The position numbers were made by a program, and so were the translations under genes. From the NCBI GenBank assembly GCA_003241845.1, contig QBMN01000028.1:1-33485 (forward strand): a stretch of DNA of 33,485 nucleotides, given 5' to 3'. The notes beneath the pieces are model-generated. The model searched no databases. It was not told where the DNA came from and saw nothing but the letters and a program-made list of their open reading frames with translations. The stretch comes from Shackletoniella antarctica (GTDB lineage Bacteria; Cyanobacteriota; Cyanobacteriia; Phormidesmidales; Phormidesmidaceae). Shown piece by piece: positions 27,155 through 33,485 of the stretch. Positions within the stretch are counted from its first letter, which is position 1. The number at the start of each line of letters is the position of its first letter.

Positions 27155-27211
27155 AGTTTCCCTCTAATTACGAGTTATGCCGCCAAGCTAGGGTGAGAGT
27201 GAGAGATTACC

Positions 27212-29974
27212 ATGAGCGACATTTCGATCATCACGTCTGAAATCTTCGTTGCTTACTCGCAGTGTCCTCGCAAAGCTTTCCTGCTTTTGTTTTCTGAGGA
27301 CAAGGGGAAGCCCCATGACTACCCGCTGATTCTGGAAGAACGCCGCGAAAACAATCGATCCCAGTATGTGGAAAAGTTCCTACAATTCCATCCTGAAGCC
27401 ACGACGTATGACCCAAAAGCTCTCAATAAGTATGAGATGCTGGTTAATGCAACACTGAGGTCAGAGCATTTAGAAGCTGACTGTGCCATCTTAACTAAAG
27501 CGGATACTAGCTCGGCGAATCGTCGGATCAGCTACGAGCCAACAATCGTTACGGGTACTTACAGCATTCCCACTGAGCAGAGAGCGGAATTACTATTCGT
27601 TGGGTGGGTACTAGGGCAGATTCAGAAACAGGTACCTGTTTCAGGACAAATTGTGGGCATGGATGGGAAAGCTCACCGAGTTCAACTGGAAAACGGCTAT
27701 AAGAGCATCAAGCCACTGTTAAAAGTATTGCAAGACTGGTGCAGTATCCCACCAACTGAGCCTCCGGCTTTAATTTTGAACAAGCATTGCTCATCCTGCC
27801 AGTTTCAGCAGATTTGTCGAGAACAGGCTGAGAAGGAAAATAATTTGAGTTTGCTGGATCGAATGACAGCAAAAGCAATCCAGAAATATAATAAGCGCGG
27901 CATTTTCACGGTTCAGCAACTTTCCTACCTGTTCAAACCTCGTCGCAAGAGGAAAATGAGGAAGGAGTCAGAACCTATAAAACACAGCCTAGAGTTGCAA
28001 GCTTTGGCAATTAGAGAGCAAAAGATCTATATCCAGGAGATGCCAGAGTTAACCCGGCAACCCGTAGAACTATTTCTGGACATTGAGGGAATTCCCGATC
28101 AACGGTTTTATTATCTAATGGGACTATTGATCTGCGAGAAAGAGAATTGCTCATATCATCATTTTTGGGCAGATACAATTGACGATGAAGAAAATGCATG
28201 GAATCAATTAACAAAAAAGATAGAGAAATATCCTGATTCTCCAATTTTTCATTACGGTAGTTATGAACTAAAGGCAGTTAATGAATTATCAAAAAGATAT
28301 TCAGGGGATTGTGAAAATATCAAGGATCGTTTGATAAATATTAATCCATACATTTACGGGAAAATTTATTTTCCTGTATTTTCTAACAGCTTAAAGAAGT
28401 TAGCTGATTTCATAGGTTTTTCTTGGACATCCTCAGAGGCTTCTGGATTACAGAGCCTTGTTTGGCGATATCGCTGGGAAGATAACGCTGAATCTGAATG
28501 CGGGAAAAGGTTAATTATATACAATCAGGAAGACTGCGAAGCTCTAAAAAAATTAACTGATGAGCTTTGTAAAATTAAAACTGAGGCTGAATCTCAATCT
28601 AATATTGAGTTTGCTGATCAGCAAAAAAGAATCTCGACAGAGACTAGTGAAGAAATTCACAATCAATTTGAGACCATTCTAAAATTTGCACATTTTAATT
28701 ACAATGATAAGAAGATAAGAATTCGAAAAGATAAAGCAGAGAATATTAAAAAAGCCTGCAAAATAAAGAAAAAGGGGTATAGCAAATACAAAAATATTCT
28801 TGCCTCAAAAGTCAACAAGGTGATTTTTCTACCTCATGAAGAGAAATGTCCTCGTTGTGAAGATCAAATTCTTTGGACATCCAAAAAAATAGCAGATAGC
28901 TTCAAGATAGATCTTGTTTTTACAGCCAATGGATGCAAAAAATACATTACAAAATTAACAGGCTTTAAAGGTTGCTGCTCCAAGTGTGGAAATTATTTTA
29001 GTCCACCTGGCATTCATAAAAATGGTCGCGATAAAATATTTGGTCGCGGATTACAAGCTTGGACTATCTACCAAAGGCTTGTTCTTCGCTTGCCATACGA
29101 ACTAATAGCTCAAACAATGGATGAGCTATTTAATATAACTATAGGTGTGACAACCATAATTTACTTTGTAAAACAATTTGCCATAGATTATGATGATACT
29201 GAACAAATTCTGGTTCAGCGTATTTTAGAAAGTCCTTTTATACATGCTGATGAGACGTTAATAAACATTCGAGGAGTAAATCAATATGTTTGGACTTTTA
29301 CAGATGGGAAACATGTAATTTTCAAGCTAACAAAAACAAGAGAAGCAGACATTGTCCATGAAACCTTACGTGAATATCATGGTATACTAGTTTCAGATTT
29401 TTATGGTGGTTATGATTCTGTGGCTTGCACCCAGCAAAAATGCTGGGTGCATCTGCTCCGAGACATTAATGACGATCTTTGGGAAAGTCCATTTGACACT
29501 GAATATGAGGCTTTTGTCCTGGAAATAAAGAAGCTTATTTTGCCTATTTTTGAGGCGGTTGATAAATATGGCTTAAAGAGAAGGCACCTTAGAAAATTTG
29601 GAAAGGGTGTAGATCGATTCTACAAAAACAATATTCAGGATAAAATTTATCATTCTGAATTGGCGATCAAGTATCAAAAGCGATTTGAACGCTACCGGGA
29701 GGGTTTATTTACTTTTCTTGAGCATGATTCTGTGCCGTGGCATAACAATACAGCAGAAAGGGCTCTTCGGCATATTGCGATTCAGAGGAAAATTTCAGGC
29801 TTCTTCTTTGAGTCTGGTGCGACTTCATACCTGACCCTGCTTGGAATTACGCAAACCTGTAGATTTCAAGAAAAATCATTTCTGAAATTTCTGATTTCAG
29901 GGGAGAAAAATGTTGATGCCTTTAAGTCACCTAAAATAAAGAAAAGAACTCAAGTTGCTAAATCCATACCCTAA
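27212..29974 (+). CDS. Cas4/TM0106-like nuclease - RNase H-like exonuclease - IS66-type transposase fusion
   Basis: One 920-residue frame. Residues ~10-210 form a TM0106/RecB-type PD-(D/E)XK nuclease with Cas4-style Fe-S ligands Cys18 (YSQCPRKAFL) and Cys193-x2-Cys196-x5-Cys202; acidic candidates are D90 (EADCAIL) and E109 (YEPTIV). Residues ~283-450 are an RNase H-like 3'-5' exonuclease: FLDIEGIPDQRFYYLMGLL with D290/E292, FHYGSYELKAVN, IIYNQEDCEALKKL with D441. Residues ~535-900 are an IS66-type transposase: zinc-finger-like Cys546/549 and Cys588/592, HADETLINIRGVNQYVWTFT with D680, VSDFYGGYDSVACTQQKCWV with D729, VPWHNNTAERALRHIAIQRK with E849. All three acidic residues remain, so catalysis is plausible. 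The region is visibly AT-rich and the ATG has a GAGAG-type ribosome site. No terminal repeats are visible downstream. Role unknown. Confidence 0.85.
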   Translation: MSDISIITSEIFVAYSQCPRKAFLLLFSEDKGKPHDYPLILEERRENNRSQYVEKFLQFHPEATTYDPKALNKYEMLVNATLRSEHLEADCAILTKADTSSANRRISYEPTIVTGTYSIPTEQRAELLFVGWVLGQIQKQVPVSGQIVGMDGKAHRVQLENGYKSIKPLLKVLQDWCSIPPTEPPALILNKHCSSCQFQQICREQAEKENNLSLLDRMTAKAIQKYNKRGIFTVQQLSYLFKPRRKRKMRKESEPIKHSLELQALAIREQKIYIQEMPELTRQPVELFLDIEGIPDQRFYYLMGLLICEKENCSYHHFWADTIDDEENAWNQLTKKIEKYPDSPIFHYGSYELKAVNELSKRYSGDCENIKDRLININPYIYGKIYFPVFSNSLKKLADFIGFSWTSSEASGLQSLVWRYRWEDNAESECGKRLIIYNQEDCEALKKLTDELCKIKTEAESQSNIEFADQQKRISTETSEEIHNQFETILKFAHFNYNDKKIRIRKDKAENIKKACKIKKKGYSKYKNILASKVNKVIFLPHEEKCPRCEDQILWTSKKIADSFKIDLVFTANGCKKYITKLTGFKGCCSKCGNYFSPPGIHKNGRDKIFGRGLQAWTIYQRLVLRLPYELIAQTMDELFNITIGVTTIIYFVKQFAIDYDDTEQILVQRILESPFIHADETLINIRGVNQYVWTFTDGKHVIFKLTKTREADIVHETLREYHGILVSDFYGGYDSVACTQQKCWVHLLRDINDDLWESPFDTEYEAFVLEIKKLILPIFEAVDKYGLKRRHLRKFGKGVDRFYKNNIQDKIYHSELAIKYQKRFERYREGLFTFLEHDSVPWHNNTAERALRHIAIQRKISGFFFESGATSYLTLLGITQTCRFQEKSFLKFLISGEKNVDAFKSPKIKKRTQVAKSIP

Positions 29975-30016
29975 TAAATTTACCGCTTTTGGTGCTCTTT
30001 AAAATCAATCAATCAA

Positions 30017-31333
30017 TCACTCAGCGGCCTCAGCTTTACCCCTTTGAGCCTCGTGGTAAACCGTCCATAGCCAGCCCAGCACAAAGGGCAACCACAGCAG
30101 TAGCCGTTCGGCCAGAGTCAACTGCCAGGCGGGTACACGAGAGGGCAAAACAAAATAGACAAAGATCGACAGACTGCCCAGCCTGACGCCCCAATTTTGG
30201 CTCGGCACCGCAAAGGGCACCAGCCAGGTGAAATACCAGCTGTGCATAATCGGGCTGAGAATGAACAGGCTAAACCAGTAGCCCGTGGCAAAGTGCTGCA
30301 ATGAGAGTCTGCGCCACAACAGCCCGACCACCACCAGACCCAGAGGGAGGCCGTAGATCCAATTCGTCTCCAGGGAGGCAGGCCAGACCTGGGCCACCAG
30401 ATGCGGCAGCAGCTCGGCACTGCGTCCGTAGGCCACAAAGGCCGAGCTAGTGGGGACTAGCGGGCAGAGGGTAGCCCCGCAAAACGGTAGGGCCGACAGC
30501 ACCACAGGTAGCAGGCCCGCCAAACCCAGGGCGATCGCCTGCCACCCTTTAAACTGTCGCCACCCCTGCACCACCAGCCAGGCCAGCAGCGGTAGCGACA
30601 CCCACTTGACCGCAATGCTCACCCCCAGGAGTAGAGCGCTGCCCAGCCAGGGCCAGAGGTCGGGGGGCGGAGTTTGATCAAGGGATTCGACCAGCAACCA
30701 GGCCGCAACTAGAGGCAAAATAAACCAGCTATCGTAGTGGGCTCCCCCGGCAAAGGCGTAGATGACGAGGGGGTTCCAGGCGTAGAGGGTGGTGCGGGCG
30801 GGGCCAAAGCGATGGCACAGCAGCCCGCAGACCAGGAGGTCGGCCAGGGCAAAGGCCAGCTTAAACAGGTATAGGTTGGGGGCGATCGCCGCTAGCCCGC
30901 GAAACCCCAGCTGGGCGATGGGCGGATAGATGGCGGTCACATCGGGAAAGACAATCTGTGACCACCAATCGGTGCGAAAGGGTTCTAGGGCCGGGGCCAG
31001 GGGCGCGAAATGGTAGGGGCTAAAGCCCAGGGTTTGAATATAGCCTTCCCAGAGATAGCGCCACACGTCGATGCCGGGATGCATGGGCAGCAGCAGCAGC
31101 CGAGTCACCACCGCCACGCCCCAAAACGCGGCTAGAGGCACAACCCGCAGCCCCCAGGACAGGGCAAAGCCGACCCCCATCACCGCCGCTGCGCCCCAAA
31201 ACCGATGCAGGGTTTCTGGATAAAACAGGTCGCCGTGGGGGGCCATCAGCGCCGCCCCCAGCACCAGCAGCAGCCCACTGGCCCCCAGTCGCCAGGGCGA
31301 TCGCCTCGGGGTTAGGTCTAAAAGAGTTGTCAT
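30017..31333 (-). CDS. polytopic glycosyltransferase, GT87-like mannosyltransferase
   Basis: A 438-residue membrane protein with about ten hydrophobic segments and a GT-C-style early loop: HPGIDVWRYLWEGYIQTLGF (~residues 85-104) carries the acidic residue typical of these enzymes, followed by SPYHFAPLAPALEPFRTDWW, IYPPIAQLGFRGL, and YAWNPLVIYAFAGGAHYDSW. Such enzymes use a polyprenyl-phosphate sugar to glycosylate lipids or envelope glycans. It starts at the ATG at 31333 with a 4-bp ATGA overlap with the upstream GT2 gene, so they are translationally coupled; the GT2 probably makes the lipid-linked sugar that this one uses (inference). Its 3' end is 42 bp from the fusion gene and convergent. 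Confidence 0.82.
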   Translation of the reverse strand: MTTLLDLTPRRSPWRLGASGLLLVLGAALMAPHGDLFYPETLHRFWGAAAVMGVGFALSWGLRVVPLAAFWGVAVVTRLLLLPMHPGIDVWRYLWEGYIQTLGFSPYHFAPLAPALEPFRTDWWSQIVFPDVTAIYPPIAQLGFRGLAAIAPNLYLFKLAFALADLLVCGLLCHRFGPARTTLYAWNPLVIYAFAGGAHYDSWFILPLVAAWLLVESLDQTPPPDLWPWLGSALLLGVSIAVKWVSLPLLAWLVVQGWRQFKGWQAIALGLAGLLPVVLSALPFCGATLCPLVPTSSAFVAYGRSAELLPHLVAQVWPASLETNWIYGLPLGLVVVGLLWRRLSLQHFATGYWFSLFILSPIMHSWYFTWLVPFAVPSQNWGVRLGSLSIFVYFVLPSRVPAWQLTLAERLLLWLPFVLGWLWTVYHEAQRGKAEAAE

Positions 31334-32058
31334 GCCTGTATGCCTTGTCGTCGCCGGAGTCGTCGTCCATAGAGCCAGGCCAGGGTGCCGAGAATAATCA
31401 CCCCGGCCTGAAAGCTGCCGCGCAGGGTGCCAGAAATTTTAGATTTACCCCCCTGCCGGGGTCGGTAGGCCACGGGCAGCTCCCGCTGGGTAAGGCCGCC
31501 CTCCACCGCTCGCACCTGCATTTCGACCGTCCAGCCAAAGCCGCGATCGCGCATCTGGATCTGCTCTAGGGCGGCACGGCGAATCAGCCGCAGCGGCCCC
31601 AGATCGCGATAGCGGCGGCCCCAGCCCAGCCAGATCAGGGTCGTGGCCAACCGATTGCCAAACCGCTGAGCCGGGGTGAGGGCGGCCCGTCCGGCGGGCG
31701 TGGCGGTGCGATCGCCCAGCACCAGATCCACCCCCTGCTGGGCCAGGCTTAAAAAAGCGGGGATTGTGCCCAGGTCGTCACTGCCATCGCCATCGCAAAA
31801 CAGCACCCACTGTACGTCTGTTGGCATGGCCTGTAGCCCGCGCCAGCAGGCCATGCCGTAGCCGCGCCGCCGCTCAAAGAGCACCTTAGCCCCGGCCTTA
31901 GCCGCCAGATCAGGGCCGCGATCGTCGCTGCCATTATCTACCACAACAATGCGCCTCAGCCCCAGGGCCTGTAGGGTCTCGATGACCGACACGATCGCCG
32001 CCGCCTCATTGAGGATAGGGATGATGACCAGAACGGTATCGAGCGGAATAGGGGTCAC
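31330..32058 (-). CDS. family 2 glycosyltransferase, dolichol-phosphate-sugar-synthase type
   Basis: A 242-residue GT-A fold enzyme: VLVIIPILNEAAAIVSVIET at the start, RIVVVDNGSDDRGPDLAAKA, the RRRGYGMACWRGLQAM nucleotide-binding helix, VLFCDGDGSDDLGTIPAFL with a DXD motif, then DLGPLRLIRRAALEQIQM and a GFGWTVEMQVRAVEGGL block with the acidic acceptor region. YRPRQGGKSKISGTLRGSFQ is the C-terminal signature of polyprenyl-phosphate mannose/glucose synthase-like proteins. No strong C-terminal membrane domain; a single hydrophobic stretch (AGVIILGTLAWLYGRR) may anchor it. It heads a two-gene operon with the GT87-like gene and likely supplies its lipid-linked donor. Confidence 0.87.
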   Translation of the reverse strand: MTPIPLDTVLVIIPILNEAAAIVSVIETLQALGLRRIVVVDNGSDDRGPDLAAKAGAKVLFERRRGYGMACWRGLQAMPTDVQWVLFCDGDGSDDLGTIPAFLSLAQQGVDLVLGDRTATPAGRAALTPAQRFGNRLATTLIWLGWGRRYRDLGPLRLIRRAALEQIQMRDRGFGWTVEMQVRAVEGGLTQRELPVAYRPRQGGKSKISGTLRGSFQAGVIILGTLAWLYGRRLRRRQGIQA

Positions 32059-32105
32059 AGGGATGGTCGCGAGGGGCTAATTTTAGTCGCTGCTGAAGCT
32101 GCTGA

Positions 32106-33485
32106 CTAACTGAACCGAGTCAGCAGCGTTAGCAGTGACTTGGTGCGGGGGGTCAGCAGGGTGCGGCGGTAGGCATCGGCGGCCTTCTTAATGGCCTCCG
32201 CCTGGGTAGGGTAGGGGTGAATCACCCCGCTGATAGCGCTCAGCCCCTGCCCGGTGACCATCGCCAGGGTGATCTCGCTAATCATCTCCCCGGCGTGGCG
32301 GGCGACGATGGTGGCCCCCAAGATTTTGTCGGAGCCTTTTTTGTGGAGAATTTTCAAAAACCCTTCGCTCTCGCCATCGGCCAGGGCGCGATCAACCGTC
32401 GAAAAGGGAATCTCAATGGTGTCGGTCTCGATACCCTGCTGCTTGGCCTCGTGGGCATACAGCCCCACATGGGCAATTTCGGGGTCGGTGTAGGTGACCC
32501 AGGGCATCACCAGGCTGCTGAGCTTGCTGCGCCCCAGGCCAAAGGGAGCAAACAGAGCGTTCTTAATCACAATCCGGGCGGCGGCATCGGCGGCGTGGGT
32601 AAACTTCCAGTCCATGCAGATGTCGCCTGCGGCAAAGATTTTGGGGTTGGTGGTTTGCAGATGGTCGTTGACCACCACGCCCCGGCGGCGATCGTACTCG
32701 ACCCCCACCGCCTCCAGGTTCAGGCCATCGACATTGGGCACCCGCCCCGCCCCCACCAAGATCTCATCGACTTCGACGGTTTGGGTGGCTGACGAGCCCT
32801 GCTGGCTATAGTGCAGTACCTTGCCCGTAGCCGTAGTTTCGACCCGCTCTAGCTTTCCATCCAGCACCAAATTGAGCTGCTCTTTGAGCAACTGCTGCTG
32901 CACAATCTCGGCGGCATCGGCATCTTCGCGGTTGAGCAGGTGGCCGTGGTTGTGCAGCAGGGTGACGTCGCTGCCCAGCCGGTGGAAGGCCTGGGCCAGC
33001 TCGCAACCAATCGGGCCGCCGCCAATCACCGCCAGCCGGCGGGGCCGCTCGGTGAGGGAAAACACGGTTTCGTTGGTGAGAAATCCGGCCTCGGCCAGCC
33101 CCGGCACCGAGGGGCGATGGGCGCGGGCTCCGGTGGCGATCACGGCTTTTTTGAAGGGTAGGCGATGCTCTCCCACCTGCACCGTTGCGCCATCGACAAA
33201 GCGGGCCTCGCCCAAAAACACGTCGATGCCCAGTTTGCTGAAGCGCTCCACCGAGTCGTGGTGGCTGATGTCGGCGCGAATTTGGCGCATGCGATCCATC
33301 ACGGCGGCAAAGTCAACCTCGATCGCCTCTGGCGGCTGAATGCCAAAGGGAGCGGCCGCGCGCATGTCGGCCACCACCCGCGATGAGCGGATGATGCATT
33401 TGGAGGGCACGCAGCCGACGTTGAGGCAGTCACCCCCCATCAGGCTTTTTTCGACTAGGGCGACCTTGAGGCCCAGGTCGAGGCC
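32106..33485 (-). CDS. MerA-like FAD-dependent pyridine nucleotide-disulfide oxidoreductase (5' partial)
   Basis: The frame runs off the right edge, so the N-terminal GxGxxG FAD motif lies outside; LKVALVEKSLMGGDCLNVGC covers the redox-active Cys-x4-Cys (GGDCLNVGCVPSK). Then KAVIATGARAHRPSVPGL, AVIGGGPIGCELAQAFHRLG (the NAD(P)H-binding Rossmann motif), the IFAAGDICMDWKFTHAAD FAD signature, and the dimerisation domain ending GVIHPYPTQAEAIKKAADAY. This is the mercuric-reductase/dihydrolipoyl-dehydrogenase-like family found in most cyanobacteria; a vicinal Cys pair at the C-terminus, needed to reduce Hg(II), is absent, so it is likely another disulfide or quinone reductase. About 460 residues are present of a probable ~500+. 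Confidence 0.9.
   Translation of the reverse strand, partial: GLDLGLKVALVEKSLMGGDCLNVGCVPSKCIIRSSRVVADMRAAAPFGIQPPEAIEVDFAAVMDRMRQIRADISHHDSVERFSKLGIDVFLGEARFVDGATVQVGEHRLPFKKAVIATGARAHRPSVPGLAEAGFLTNETVFSLTERPRRLAVIGGGPIGCELAQAFHRLGSDVTLLHNHGHLLNREDADAAEIVQQQLLKEQLNLVLDGKLERVETTATGKVLHYSQQGSSATQTVEVDEILVGAGRVPNVDGLNLEAVGVEYDRRRGVVVNDHLQTTNPKIFAAGDICMDWKFTHAADAAARIVIKNALFAPFGLGRSKLSSLVMPWVTYTDPEIAHVGLYAHEAKQQGIETDTIEIPFSTVDRALADGESEGFLKILHKKGSDKILGATIVARHAGEMISEITLAMVTGQGLSAISGVIHPYPTQAEAIKKAADAYRRTLLTPRTKSLLTLLTRFS

Overview
The window is chromosomal DNA from a cyanobacterium, most likely a filamentous Leptolyngbya/Nodosilinea-type lineage; the genus guess is inference. Pointers are scattered HIP1 octamers (GCGATCGC), a GUN4-domain protein, DUF3177 and DUF7734-type cyanobacterial proteins, a TerB/Mo-nitrogenase C-terminal protein, and pentapeptide-repeat and NACHT signalling proteins. 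A housekeeping backbone (ilvD, gyrB, miaA, prfC, an mscS homologue, a GH63-like glycosidase, two glycosyltransferases, a MerA-like oxidoreductase) is cut by many short stretches of mobile and decaying DNA.

Layout. 1-1344: 3' part of a NACHT ATPase ending in a GUN4 domain. 1470-2234: a RAYT (REP-associated HUH transposase), next to the first of several AAACCSGGTTT palindrome pairs that recur between genes (2340, 4558, 10187, 16220). 2643-7699: ilvD, gyrB, miaA. 7701-9175: remnant of a Tn7-like/TnsB-type transposon with matching TGTATAG ends, a TnsB N-terminal fragment and a broken IS transposase inside. 9169-10068: a YeeE/YedE sulfur-transport pair under a clear promoter/operator. 10293-12446: a pentapeptide-repeat membrane protein whose middle is an A-V-G hexanucleotide microsatellite. 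12490-14551: a toxin-antitoxin island (UPF0175/DUF3368, then AbrB/PIN with a dead toxin) bracketed by a deleted prfC copy and intact prfC. 16295-18429: TerB-family gene, then an IS5-type remnant abutting a 5'-truncated IS110 transposase. 18461-22253: DUF7734-like, DUF3177, a small unknown protein, an SDR reductase and an MscS channel. 22501-23241: a stand-alone CheB catalytic domain flanked by attC-like sites, resembling an integron cassette. 23285-26786: rhodanese fragment, large glycosidase, and small or partial genes. 27038-29974: AT-rich DNA with three tandem stem-loops followed by a 920-residue protein joining a Cas4-like/TM0106 nuclease, an RNase H-like exonuclease and an IS66-type DDE transposase. 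30017-33485: GT87-like and GT2 glycosyltransferases and a partial MerA-like flavoprotein.

The strongest candidate for something undescribed is the nuclease-exonuclease-transposase fusion at 27212-29974. Next are the Tn7-like remnant, the CheB cassette, the REP/RAYT pairing and the prfC-flanked toxin-antitoxin island. No CRISPR array, rRNA or tRNA was seen. All homology statements come from motif recognition by eye; no database search was run.
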